Shown piece after piece: positions 26,501 through 34,376 of a stretch of 44,585 nt of DNA; the first letter of the stretch is position 1; the number at the start of each line of letters is the position of its first letter. Below the pieces are notes generated by a model. That model saw only the letters and a list, made by a program, of their open reading frames with translations, was not told the origin of the DNA and did not search any database. This DNA comes from Fibrobacter succinogenes (lineage in GTDB: Bacteria; Fibrobacterota; Fibrobacteria; Fibrobacterales; Fibrobacteraceae): contig CACYRP010000022.1 in assembly GCA_902776765.1 (NCBI GenBank), forward strand, positions 1-44,585, in the 5' to 3' direction. The translations under genes and the position numbers were made by a program.

Positions 26501-26915
26501 CACAAGTTTTACTATCACCACAACCTTCCGCATTTTTGCTGAAATGTCCTTTACTGTCCATTGCCTCCGACCAACTGTATAAGCGGCCAAACCGAGTACA
26601 ATTGCTTAAATATTTATCATAGCAAAAGCTCGTTTCTCTTTGATAATGACGTATTTCAGCATTATTTAGACCACCCCGATAAGTTCTATCTTCTCTAGGA
26701 GTTTCAAAATTCAGATTTTCCGCCATCCATACTTGATTGCCAATTTTTACGGTCTTGTAAACTTGACCATCGCGAACATCTACAAAAGAATCCCGAATAA
26801 CATTCGACGATTTAACAACGCCAGAAGACGAACCGCCATCAGAATCACTGCACGCGAAAAGAGCTGCAAGCAAGGCTATACACGCAAGCAACAACAAAGT
26901 AAAAGACTTATGCAT
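23538..26915 (-). CDS. Lipoprotein with five FISUMP domains and repeat-derived linkers
   Basis: About 1125 residues. I place the start at the ATG at 26915 (MHKSFTLLLL); the frame opens with a TTG four codons earlier that sits right on the AAGG. The leader ends LLAALFAC, a lipobox, followed by SDSDGGSSSG. FISUMP domains lie at about 43-262, 302-465, 501-652, 730-930 and 936-1125. Domains 1 and 4 are long-loop forms with an extra Cys pair (EGCGDSKTC, WKCGYGNTC). Domain 3 is degenerate: it keeps WMAENLNY, CPAGYRLPT and YVRCVKD but lacks the GTDDYGFSALPAG core. Linkers after domains 1, 2 and 3 begin with RRE(N/T) and contain (H/Y)(T/P)VAESASVSSW, the in-frame translation of heptamer and palindromic repeats found between genes elsewhere in this window. 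The linker between 4 and 5 is short (LVYDT). It is 4 nt upstream of the three-domain gene. Confidence 0.9.
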   Translation of the reverse strand: MHKSFTLLLLACIALLAALFACSDSDGGSSSGVVKSSNVIRDSFVDVRDGQVYKTVKIGNQVWMAENLNFETPREDRTYRGGLNNAEIRHYQRETSFCYDKYLSNCTRFGRLYSWSEAMDSKGHFSKNAEGCGDSKTCAPIFPVQGVCPIGWHLPTKAEWDTLLLSIGGEDVAGRNLKSRKGWRCHGNGRDAYGFSALPAGQKLIDGIYDKFDSVDRNTAFWSSTEQDTKSVFSAYLSYNEDKVNLTANLKNLGLSVRCVQDRRENGSSAIADSVVSAVTPHTVAESASVSSWRDKVPIGSMKDSRDGQKYKTVIIGSQTWMAENLRYKMANSFCFNDSARNCSKYGHYYAWSAAKKACPAGWLLPTREDWKTLISFVGGPFMGGKMLKTSEGWHIINGTDDYGFSAFPTGYRSENGLYRDGNASFWSSSQDSLSREYYLSLYNHDGRVKIQSTHAKMWIPVRCIKDRRETKDESREKNATPYPVAESASVSSWSGAIGSIIDPRDGHIYKTINVANQTWMAENLNYKISGSFCHENDTSCSKLGRTYLWKTAKNVCPAGYRLPTLKELVSAIRAAKSDSLVAEKFNSKFKSFWTSTEYDNDSNMCCVRYKKIMGHDRYAYYRDYDNKLPEEGFFADYCRKDKDLYVRCVKDRRENGPSVLQTRDERYVRREGDAVSPVSDSSSVTPATALAVIPHPVAESASSSSWSVIDSQSLSMPLAPDLFRGIGSVTDSRDGQTYKTVNIGHQTWMAENLNYKTPNSYCFADKESNCDKYGRLYTWAAAIDSAGSFTKKGWKCGYGNTCELWDDVQGACPEGWHLPTWMEWKYLISAIGGKDSLGKKLKTATGWYNNGNGTDDFGFSALPAGFKFANGNYSHEGRYALFWSSWNFHKNTDAFVIFLRYYNDYVVLDDEPVDERKNMGASVRCVKDLVYDTITDSRDGHKYRAVKIDSQIWMAENLNYKTPNSFCYVDADSNCTKYGRLYTWEATENVCPAGFHLPTVNEWIKLIVTAGGLDDAYYSLGSKHGTGWEKCEIFPTRFCLENGGWDKYGFGALPAGGRWSSNFNKGSFYYTGEGRETSFWSSTSDNEVFANSVTLGVGGNYFRSFAKIRQLNKNSGFSVRCVRD
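24729..24961. repeat. In-frame composite repeat block, linker between FISUMP domains 3 and 4
   Basis: In plus-strand order: GGATCCTATC (24729), the palindrome CCCCGGA-ATAAA-TCCGGGG, CTCCAGGATGAC (to 24804), the perfect palindrome ATTCCGCA-ACGGGG-TGCGGAAT (24815-24836), a GCTAAAGCTGTGGC stretch, then heptamers, the palindrome GGACC-GAA-GGTCC and TCTCGTCTATC (24916-24961). The last part matches the composite repeat at the znuC stop. All of it is translated without a stop on the minus strand. Confidence 0.85.
25416..25517. repeat. In-frame repeat block with five tandem heptamers, linker between FISUMP domains 2 and 3
   Basis: GGATCCTATCGCTCCGCTCCAGGATGAC occupies 25416-25443 (two elements joined), then a slightly decayed ATTCCGCA palindrome (25454-25475), then five consecutive 7-bp units at 25483-25517: TTCTCTC, GACTCTC, GTCTTTC, GTCTCTC, GTCTATC. 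On the coding strand the heptamers give RRETKDESRE, so three units equal seven codons. Confidence 0.85.
26013..26131. repeat. In-frame repeat block, linker between FISUMP domains 1 and 2
   Basis: The element runs from GGATCCTATC (26013) through the small palindrome GGGAC-TTT-GTCCC to CTCCAGGATGAC (26046). It is followed by ATTCCGCA-ACTGTG-TGCGGAGT (26057-26078) and a half copy of the composite repeat, GATCCGTTCTCTCGTCTATC, ending near 26131. Confidence 0.8.
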
Positions 26916-26937
26916 AAAAAAATTCAACCTTATAGAT

Positions 26938-26951
26938 GGGGCTAAAGCCCC
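26938..26951. repeat. GGGGCTAAAGCCCC palindrome between FISUMP genes
   Basis: A 5-bp perfect hairpin with a 4-nt loop lies in the 124-nt gap between the 658-residue and five-domain FISUMP genes. The T-rich stretch that follows on the minus strand is not adjacent, so it is not a convincing terminator. The gap also contains GCCTCCGCAAGGATGACG, a partial CTCCAGGATGACG element, and CCTCACACCTC. This is untranslated DNA of the same type as the in-frame linkers. Confidence 0.65.
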
Positions 26952-27039
26952 TCCCCTTTGGCTAGGTCATGCCCTAACCAGCTTGGGCGCGACTCTCGCC
27001 TCCGCAAGGATGACGAATTTCAAACCTCACACCTCATCG

Positions 27040-29016
27040 CTATTCATCCTTCACACAACGGATGGTGAAAGCATGATATTTCTCAATACTGCTAAATCCT
27101 ACACCTCTGCCGTTATAATCACTTGAATTCCGGAGATTCATGTGATAAGCCCCGCCTATACTACTTTCTATAGAACTCCAATAATTTACTGGCGGGTTAC
27201 AAAATCCGCTTCTGCCATCATACATCATATTGCAACTCGGATACGCCGAAAAACCGTAATCATCCGATCCTTCATCCACCCAATTAAAGCCAGTCCCCAA
27301 TCTCTTAGCAGACACAAGTTTTGATGCGGCAGCATATCCACCACCAGCCGTAGCAACTAGAGTTTTCCATTCTTCCAGAGTCGGCAAATGAAAACCAGCA
27401 GGACAAACGCCACGAACCGGGTACGTGGGGAAACAAGATGTTCCAGAGCCGCAGCCCTTGCTATTTGCACTAAAAGCACCGATGCTATCCATTGCCGAAC
27501 CCCACGTATAAAAGCGACCTAATTTTTCACAATATTGAGAAGAATCACGGTAGCAAAAACTACCTGCGGTCTCATAGTTGAGATTTTCTGCCATCCAAAC
27601 CTGATCACCAATTTTAGTCGTCCTGTACGTTTGACCATCACGGGAATCAACAATAGAATCTATAACGGCGGCGTTTTCAACTTTTTCAGCAATGGCCTCG
27701 GTCCCACCAACAGACGCATTTTCTTGAGCAACTTCATCCATCACACAACGAATCGGCATTGTTTCTCTTCTAATTTCAGGCTGAAATGTTACCTCACTTT
27801 CATCGCCAACATATGTTATCACAAACATTCCATATGCATATTTATCATCTTCATTGTCCTTTACAGTACTCCAAAAGCCTGTGGCCGAGCCACAAAAATC
27901 AGGCTGATCTTCTTTGCACATACCCATACCGAGATTGGCTATCGCAGAAAAACCATTATCTGCCGTTGACACAAGGACATTGCCGGCCAAGTTTTTTCCA
28001 CCTAAAAAAGCAATCAAGGTATTCCATTCGGTCGTATCCGGCAAATGCCAACCAATAGGGCAAATTCCACGCACGGGGCCCTTCTGATTTTCTTGAGCAT
28101 ACGCATCCCCCACCGCTGTTTTCCACGTATAAAGTCCATTGCCTTGGCAATATAATCTAAAGCAACCTTCATCATTTACAACCTCATAAAGCAAATCTTC
28201 GGCCATCCAAGTCTGTTTACCATAAGTCACTGTCTTATAGACTTTTCCATCGCGAACATCGACAAACTGCTGATTCGTTTGGCCGATAGGCAAAGCTTTC
28301 TTTCCGACAAATTCATTTTTGGCAGAAGGATTATCTTTAAGGCAACGAACAGAATATTTATTGTCCTTGTGTTCTCCGAGCAAATAAGCTTCATCGCTAT
28401 CACTACGCAATCCCATGAAATACGCAAGACTATCATTGTAATAATCAGAACCCCAGAAAAAAGCTTTTCCATCGTAGCTAAATTCGCCATTGCGATTTTC
28501 TGACCCACTTAGAAGTGCAGAAAAGCCAGAAGCATTCGTGGCATTTTTTCCATCACGATCAAACACGCTTTTTTGCCAATCCTTCGTTGACTTAAGTGCT
28601 ATACCCGCAGAAACTTTTCCACCAAGAGTCCTAAAAAGTTCACTCCAATCCGATTGCGTCGGCAAATGCCACCCCTCAGGGCATGATTCAAGAGCGTCCT
28701 TCCATGCATAGAGGCGTCCTTTTTCATAGCAATTACTTACATAACCTTCATAACAAGTGCTATTCGCAACTTCATAATTCAAGTTTTCAGCCATCCAGGT
28801 TTGAGAGCCAATCGTTACGGTCTTATAAATTTGGCCGTCTCGCGGGTCAACCATGTGCATTCCAGAATCTGCCGTAGAATCAACGGATTCACTGCTAGAC
28901 GACAAAACACTATTGGGCGTGACATTCACATCAACAGATTCCGATTTCGTACCGCCACAGGCGACAAGAATCATGAGCAAAGCAATACTAGCAACAGTCA
29001 AAAATTTTCCATTCAT
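27040..29016 (-). CDS. Lipoprotein with three FISUMP domains
   Basis: The 658-residue product has a clear lipoprotein leader (FLTVASIALLMILVAC, then GGTKSES) and a Ser-rich tether. FISUMP domains lie at about 54-235, 252-435 and 454-658. Domain 2 is divergent: it has WMAEDLLYEVVNDEGCF and CQGNGLYTW, and the insert AQENQKGPVRGICPIGWHLP lacks the extra Cys pair normally found in this long-loop form. Domain 3 is the complete long-loop form (KGCGSGTSC ... PVRGVCPAGFHLP). The ATG is preceded by GGAGGTGG at a good distance. It lies 14 nt after the first FISUMP gene of the cluster. Confidence 0.9.
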   Translation of the reverse strand: MNGKFLTVASIALLMILVACGGTKSESVDVNVTPNSVLSSSSESVDSTADSGMHMVDPRDGQIYKTVTIGSQTWMAENLNYEVANSTCYEGYVSNCYEKGRLYAWKDALESCPEGWHLPTQSDWSELFRTLGGKVSAGIALKSTKDWQKSVFDRDGKNATNASGFSALLSGSENRNGEFSYDGKAFFWGSDYYNDSLAYFMGLRSDSDEAYLLGEHKDNKYSVRCLKDNPSAKNEFVGKKALPIGQTNQQFVDVRDGKVYKTVTYGKQTWMAEDLLYEVVNDEGCFRLYCQGNGLYTWKTAVGDAYAQENQKGPVRGICPIGWHLPDTTEWNTLIAFLGGKNLAGNVLVSTADNGFSAIANLGMGMCKEDQPDFCGSATGFWSTVKDNEDDKYAYGMFVITYVGDESEVTFQPEIRRETMPIRCVMDEVAQENASVGGTEAIAEKVENAAVIDSIVDSRDGQTYRTTKIGDQVWMAENLNYETAGSFCYRDSSQYCEKLGRFYTWGSAMDSIGAFSANSKGCGSGTSCFPTYPVRGVCPAGFHLPTLEEWKTLVATAGGGYAAASKLVSAKRLGTGFNWVDEGSDDYGFSAYPSCNMMYDGRSGFCNPPVNYWSSIESSIGGAYHMNLRNSSDYNGRGVGFSSIEKYHAFTIRCVKDE

Positions 29017-29030
29017 ATTCCACCTCCCAT

Positions 29031-32000
29031 CTAATCAGAATCTTTAACGCAGCGGACTGAACGCCCATAGTAATTGAAATTTCTGTTAAAGTAAATAGTA
29101 TAACTATAGCGAGCCACTAGGTATATGTAATACGCATCACGATCTTTTACTGAAGCCGTCCAGAATTCAGCCCTTCTTCCTTCGGAACCAAATTCGCGAT
29201 TATCACCCCAGCCATCAACAGGAAGCACAGAAAAGCCATAATCATCAGAGCCATTTCCATTCGCCCAGCACCAGTTTTTGCATGTTTTCCAGCCACTTGT
29301 AGATTTTAAATATTTACTTGCCGTGAGGCGCCCTCCCACTGAAGCGAACAAAGCATTCCATTCGGTTGTATCGGGCAAATGCCAGCCAGCAGGGCACGAT
29401 TTCTTTGCATCATCCCACGTATAAAACTGGCCATATTTAGAGCAGTTATGATAATCATTTTTATAGCATCGGCTGTTTTTTGTTTCATAATTCAAATTCT
29501 GAGCCATCCAAGTCTGCGAACCGATTTTTACAGTCTTGTAAACCTGGCCATCGCGAGCATCGACAATTGTATCTTTAACGACACTCGACGCTGGAACAGT
29601 TTCAGAAGAAACTTTATTTTGCTGAGGCTTATTCTTTAGGCAACGAACAGAGATTGCATCGCGATCACTTCCAGACATATAAAAAGCACGTTTGGTACCA
29701 CTTTCCATCGTTAAAAAGGAATTACTGAAACTGGGATCCACATCAACAGACCAAAAATAAGCGCTCGTTCCCACACCCTTATGAGTATTCGGTCTATTAA
29801 ATACCTCAGAATAATAATTGGATTGACCCGCGGGCAATGCAGAAAAACCATATTCATCCGTACCGTTTCCATTGCCAAGCCAGCCCTCTTTGGACTTGAG
29901 CTTTTCTCCCGCCCCTATGAATCCATCATACTTTCGACGTTCCACCCCAAGCGTTGCAAACAAGGTATTCCATTCATCTTCAGTCGGCAAATGCCAATCC
30001 GCAGGGCAAGCGTTATACGCCTCGCCCCATTCATAAAGGCGACCATATTTTGCACAACTATCCGGGTCTTTATGGCAAGTACTGAATTGTGTTTTATACT
30101 TGAGATTTTCCGCCATCCAGGTCTGTTCCCCAATCGTCACGGTCCTATACGTTTGTCCGTCACGGGAATCTTTGAGTGTTCCATAATTTATTCCGCGACC
30201 ATCATTTTTTGCTACCGTTGGTTGAGCTGATGGTTTACTCTCTCGTTTTTCTTCTTTCGTTTGGAGTGCACCGAGGTCTCTACTTTCAACTTCATCCTGA
30301 ATGCAGCGGACCGATAATCCATCATTTTTATAATCGCCACCGCAGTGTTCAAATTCAGGATATTCCTTATCAGCACGGAGGCTCATATAATTCGGAGAAC
30401 TTTTGTAATAGCCCGTAGAGCTCCAGAACATTGCAGACTCACCAATACCCTTGCCACCATCTTTATTCCAATGTCCCGCAGGAAGTGCAGAAAATCCAAA
30501 ATAATCATAGCCATTTCCTGCACTTCTACAAACTCTTTCAAAGGATCTATGGTCATAATCGCACTTTGTCCAACCAGTCTCAGACTTTAAAGCCAACCCC
30601 GAAGTCGTTCCCGGTTTCACAGTTTCAAACAACGTTTCCCATTCCGTTTCCGTCGGTAAATGCCAACCCTTTGGGCATACACCTCGCAATGGGTACTTGG
30701 GAGGGCACGGTTTGCAATAACCGCAATCTTCATCATCATTTTCATACAGGTGAACGCTATCTAAAGCTGCCGTCCACAAATAAAGGCGTCCGTATTTGGT
30801 ACAGTTGCTATCCGCATTGTTATAGCAGAAACTATTCGGCGATTTGAATCTCAAATTTTCGGCCATCCAGTTCTGCGAACCAATCTTTACCGTCTTATAA
30901 GTTTGTCCATCACGATGATCGACGAGCGTTCCTATCGCAATATCTTTGACGCAACGAACAGAGGCACCAACTTTTGTCGATTCATCAATCACTTTTACTT
31001 CAGGACTGTAATAGTTAAAGAACACGCCACCCGCAGCCGATGTCCAGAACAACGCATACCACCCTTCGCGACTATAAATCCCATCGCTATACCTGATTCC
31101 AGACGGAAGCACAGAAAATCCAACATCACCAGAATCCACCTTAGCTCCATTAAACCACTCCGTCGATTTTTTGAGGCGCACGCCCGCCAAAGAATCCCCA
31201 CCTACAGCAGCTAACAACCGTCCCCATTCCCATAGAGAGGGCAAATGATAACCGGCCGGACACAAGCGTTGCACTGAATTCAAAGCGGAAGAATCCTTCA
31301 TACCATCCCATGTATAGAGCCGGCCATATTTCTCGCAATTTTCAGCCTTATCACCAAAGCAATAGCTATCGGATGTTTTGTAATTCAAATTTTCGGCCAT
31401 CCAAGTCCAAGCACCGACCGTCAACGTCTTGTAAGTTCGTCCGTCACGAGAATCCGTCATGGTTCCTGATTCTGTTGCTACAGGAGCTGTGGCTTCAACG
31501 CTCGTTTCTGGCGAAGACGAAGATGACGTCGCTGTAACCGAAGAACTTGAAGACAATTTAGAGTCTTTTAAGCAACGGACTGAAAAAGATGCACCCTTGG
31601 AATCAATTCCCAATTTAGCACCTTTGCCATAGTAACTCAGGAACATTCCATAAGAGCCCTCTTCGGAATTTTCCGTAGAACTCCAAAAAGAAGCATATTC
31701 ATTTTTAGGACTTTGTTCGCTAGAACCATACAGAATGCCAACCGGAAACGCAGAGAACCCGAATTCATCCGTTCCATTGCCGCCATTCCGCCAGCCTTCC
31801 GTAAATTTAAGAGATTTTCCAGCAGATTCAATTCCACCTACAGCAGCAAACAAGGCATTCCATTCCGTGGAATCCGGCAAATGCCATCCTGCAGGGCACG
31901 CTTCCATAGCAGATTCCCATGGATAAAGACGTCCATACCGCAAGCAGTTGGTTGTACGGTCATCAAAGCATGAACCATCCGCAGTTTCGAAATTCAAATT

Positions 32001-32150
32001 CTCGGCCATCCAAGTTTGATTGCCGATTTTTACAGTCTTATAAACTTGACCGTCACGCGGATCCGTCATAGACCCGGTATTATTAGCCAAACAGTTCGGC
32101 ACAAGCATTGCTGCCAAAGCAACGCACATCAAGGCAACTCGTTTACTCAT
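29031..32150 (-). CDS. Secreted protein with five FISUMP domains, first gene of the cluster
   Basis: The 1039-residue protein starts with MSKRVALMCVALAAMLVPNCLA, best read as a signal-peptidase I leader. FISUMP domains lie at about 27-205, 230-400, 409-635, 659-840 and 861-1039. Domain 3 is the long-loop form (EDCGYCKPC ... PLRGVCPKGWHLP). The linker after domain 1 is Ser-rich (KLSSSSSVTATSSSSSPE), that after domain 2 is only a few residues, and those after 3 and 4 are charged and disordered-looking. AGAGGA lies about 7 nt before the ATG. The 89-nt upstream gap is AT-rich and may hold the cluster promoter, but no convincing -35/-10 pair could be assigned. Confidence 0.9.
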   Translation of the reverse strand: MSKRVALMCVALAAMLVPNCLANNTGSMTDPRDGQVYKTVKIGNQTWMAENLNFETADGSCFDDRTTNCLRYGRLYPWESAMEACPAGWHLPDSTEWNALFAAVGGIESAGKSLKFTEGWRNGGNGTDEFGFSAFPVGILYGSSEQSPKNEYASFWSSTENSEEGSYGMFLSYYGKGAKLGIDSKGASFSVRCLKDSKLSSSSSVTATSSSSSPETSVEATAPVATESGTMTDSRDGRTYKTLTVGAWTWMAENLNYKTSDSYCFGDKAENCEKYGRLYTWDGMKDSSALNSVQRLCPAGYHLPSLWEWGRLLAAVGGDSLAGVRLKKSTEWFNGAKVDSGDVGFSVLPSGIRYSDGIYSREGWYALFWTSAAGGVFFNYYSPEVKVIDESTKVGASVRCVKDIAIGTLVDHRDGQTYKTVKIGSQNWMAENLRFKSPNSFCYNNADSNCTKYGRLYLWTAALDSVHLYENDDEDCGYCKPCPPKYPLRGVCPKGWHLPTETEWETLFETVKPGTTSGLALKSETGWTKCDYDHRSFERVCRSAGNGYDYFGFSALPAGHWNKDGGKGIGESAMFWSSTGYYKSSPNYMSLRADKEYPEFEHCGGDYKNDGLSVRCIQDEVESRDLGALQTKEEKRESKPSAQPTVAKNDGRGINYGTLKDSRDGQTYRTVTIGEQTWMAENLKYKTQFSTCHKDPDSCAKYGRLYEWGEAYNACPADWHLPTEDEWNTLFATLGVERRKYDGFIGAGEKLKSKEGWLGNGNGTDEYGFSALPAGQSNYYSEVFNRPNTHKGVGTSAYFWSVDVDPSFSNSFLTMESGTKRAFYMSGSDRDAISVRCLKNKPQQNKVSSETVPASSVVKDTIVDARDGQVYKTVKIGSQTWMAQNLNYETKNSRCYKNDYHNCSKYGQFYTWDDAKKSCPAGWHLPDTTEWNALFASVGGRLTASKYLKSTSGWKTCKNWCWANGNGSDDYGFSVLPVDGWGDNREFGSEGRRAEFWTASVKDRDAYYIYLVARYSYTIYFNRNFNYYGRSVRCVKDSD

Positions 32151-32239
32151 GATTCCATCCTCTTTATAAAAGAAGAATTACAAATTTAGTAAACGAATTA
32201 CCAGCTATTTTGGGTAAAAAGATTTAAAGGAAAAATCTC

Positions 32240-33811
32240 TTAGAACTTCGTATCTACAGGATTGAAGTTGAATTTCACACCCGAACGGATCCAGGCATCG
32301 GAACCATCTTCATTTTTATCGTGCGCGAGATTGCGGTACACGCGGAATCCGCCACCTGCATAGAGTTTAAACCAATCCGATATCTGTCTTTCGTAAAGGA
32401 CATCTACGAGGAACTGTTTTTCGACAACGCCGGACAAAGAATTTTCGGATTTAACAGCTCTGTCGTAGTCCGTATAAAGTTCCTTGTTGCCTTGACGCAG
32501 CCAAGCAAGCGAAAGCGTTGCCGAATGCACGCTCCCCTTCCAATTCATGTCAAACCACAAATCAAGTGCGTCACCGCCCCTGCGGTATCCAATGGGATAA
32601 TCGACAAAGTAAGCATCAGCATAATCACGGTCGCCCTGATCGCGGTAATTACTGCGATAATTGCGGCGCCCCGTATATTTCAAAAGCGGAAGCCTACTGT
32701 TGTTTGCCACCGGATCCGTGCGAACAACATCTAAGCGCCATGAAAATGTTCCATATTTGCGGGTCTCAATTTCATGATAGTAACCCACCATGTAATTGAT
32801 AACGGAGCGGTTTGTCCCCATGTCCTTGCGTTCACCCACCGGGCTTGAAATATCTTCCATATTGACTTGCGCATAAAATTTTGCGCCGTTCGTCTTGTAG
32901 CCCAATTCTACAGATGTCGCCGCAGAAGTATAGCCAGTCGCATAGTTGTCATGCCAGTACATGAACGGGTTGAAGGAACGGAATTCCAAAGACTTACCAC
33001 CAATCACGCTCTGTTCAACGAGGTAAAGCCAGAACTTGCGAGTCTCGACACCGATCCTGTGGAAAACCATGTTCTTCACGTTTTCGGTATAAGTGCGATT
33101 ACGCTGGTTGCTCACCTGCTTTCCCGGCTGCGTACATTTTTGCGCAAACGCCTCGCTTGAAGAATCTTGCGGGCAACCGGTATCATGATTCATGACATCG
33201 CCAAAAAGCCAAGCGTTTAACGAACTCAGCAAAAAGTCATAACGGAAAATTCCAATATTCAAATTCCAATGAATACCATCGTGGTAAGGCAAACCGCCTA
33301 GGAAAATATCGTTCTTCGAAATCTTCAAGTCTTCGGGATTGAATCGTCCGAATTGCACAAAGCCAACAGGATTATTCCATTTAGCGTAAGCGTTAATCGG
33401 CACATTGATATCAAGTTCACTCGGATTATAAGTGAAATTAGTCTTGAGTTCGCTATTGTACCACGCTTCCAAATCCTTGCGCAAAGGCGCTTCCATCAAG
33501 AAATGGAAATCCTTGTAGCCAGCACGGAAACTCAGCATAAAGAACGGTTCAATGCGTTCCTCGTAACTGCGACCCGTTTCAAGCGGAATGCGGAGTCCGC
33601 GCCAGTTGCTATTCGAGCCGCCATAATGCTCTGCAGTATCGACAGCAAACATCGGGTCGGTCGGACCGCCGCTAAACCCGATATTAAAATCCGTCCCCAA
33701 CTGGAAGTAACCGGACTTTTCGACAGACTTTTCAGACTGATTTTCGGCAGAAGCAAACGACGCAACCGCCAAAAACGCCCCTACAATAAAAATGGAGATT
33801 TGCTTTGTCAT
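32240..33811 (-). CDS. Predicted outer-membrane beta-barrel protein
   Basis: The 523-residue product has a signal peptide (MTKQISIFIVGAFLAVASFASA) and then alternating polar/aromatic strands typical of a beta-barrel, such as GYFQLGTDFNIGFSGG, FFMLSFRAGYKDFHFLMEAP and KLYAGGGFRVYRNLA. The last residues form a final strand (RSGVKFNFNPVDTKF), although the terminal Phe is reached through a short polar tail. Two Cys (CPQD and CTQPG) sit in a probable extracellular loop. I do not recognise the family; Wzi-like or other porin-like proteins are possible. It lies 89 nt upstream of the FISUMP cluster on the same strand and could be cotranscribed, which would make it a candidate export or anchoring partner. 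No Shine-Dalgarno sequence is visible before the ATG. Confidence 0.65.
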   Translation of the reverse strand: MTKQISIFIVGAFLAVASFASAENQSEKSVEKSGYFQLGTDFNIGFSGGPTDPMFAVDTAEHYGGSNSNWRGLRIPLETGRSYEERIEPFFMLSFRAGYKDFHFLMEAPLRKDLEAWYNSELKTNFTYNPSELDINVPINAYAKWNNPVGFVQFGRFNPEDLKISKNDIFLGGLPYHDGIHWNLNIGIFRYDFLLSSLNAWLFGDVMNHDTGCPQDSSSEAFAQKCTQPGKQVSNQRNRTYTENVKNMVFHRIGVETRKFWLYLVEQSVIGGKSLEFRSFNPFMYWHDNYATGYTSAATSVELGYKTNGAKFYAQVNMEDISSPVGERKDMGTNRSVINYMVGYYHEIETRKYGTFSWRLDVVRTDPVANNSRLPLLKYTGRRNYRSNYRDQGDRDYADAYFVDYPIGYRRGGDALDLWFDMNWKGSVHSATLSLAWLRQGNKELYTDYDRAVKSENSLSGVVEKQFLVDVLYERQISDWFKLYAGGGFRVYRNLAHDKNEDGSDAWIRSGVKFNFNPVDTKF

Positions 33812-34376
33812 ATTATAAATGTATTAAAACTAGCCAGAAGTAGTTAGTTATTAGTCATTAGTTCATAGCTAATAATTAAAAAAAACATATTCAAAGCGCA
33901 CTCGCAAACAACCTCAAAGGGCAACACCCGACCTCACACCTCAAAACCTCTGCAGAGCGAAGCGGACACCCGTGAGCCGGAATGACCAAGCGCAAGCTGG
34001 TCATGAAGGCGACCTTTGACCACTTAGTGCTTTAGCACTTATGTGGGCATGGCCACCTTTAGGTGGTAGTGAGGCGAAGAAGGAGTTTTCAATTGCAATA
34101 AAGCGGAGCGGACACCCGTGAGCCATAAGCGGCACGGCGTAAGCGTGCCGTGTTGGCGAGAGCGGAGCGCCGACGGAGTTTTTCTATTGATTCAGAGCGT
34201 AGCGGACATCAGAAGGACCACCCAGGCAGGGAGACCCGGGTGATCCCTTGTGTTGTGGTAGGTGCGCACTCACGCACCCGTGTGTGTGTGTTCTTTCTCG
34301 GAGGCGCACTCGAAAACATTCGAACGCACCAGGTCGAATTTTTGGTATTACAATGTAGGCTAACCGTTATTCACGA
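33812..34376. repeat. Gene-free block of direct repeats and hairpins between the barrel gene and ftsZ
   Basis: These 565 nt hold no credible gene. A direct repeat around GCGGACACCCGTGAGCC appears at 33955-33978 and 34101-34124, with a partial third copy (GAGCGTAGCGGACATC) at 34195-34210. The second and third copies are preceded by GGAGTTTT(C/T). Between them are hairpins: CGGCACG-CGTGCCG near 34130-34151, GGTGCG-CACTCA-CGCACC at 34261-34278, and CACCC...GGGTG near 34220-34242. CCTCACACCTC motifs occur near 33930. Some hairpins could end transcription from ftsZ, but none has a T-tract directly after it on the minus strand. A 76-codon plus-strand frame at 34150-34380 is made of these repeats. 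Confidence 0.75.

Noticed and set aside
26938..26951. GGGGCTAAAGCCCC hairpin as terminator between two FISUMP genes
   Set aside because: No T-tract directly follows on the transcribed strand, and similar palindromes occur inside coding linkers, so it is listed as a repeat instead.
17222..32150. Repeated blocks in the FISUMP genes considered as a CRISPR array or other DNA repeat array
   Set aside because: Repeats have a 450-700 nt period, are diverged and follow protein-domain conservation in frame; they are coding duplications.
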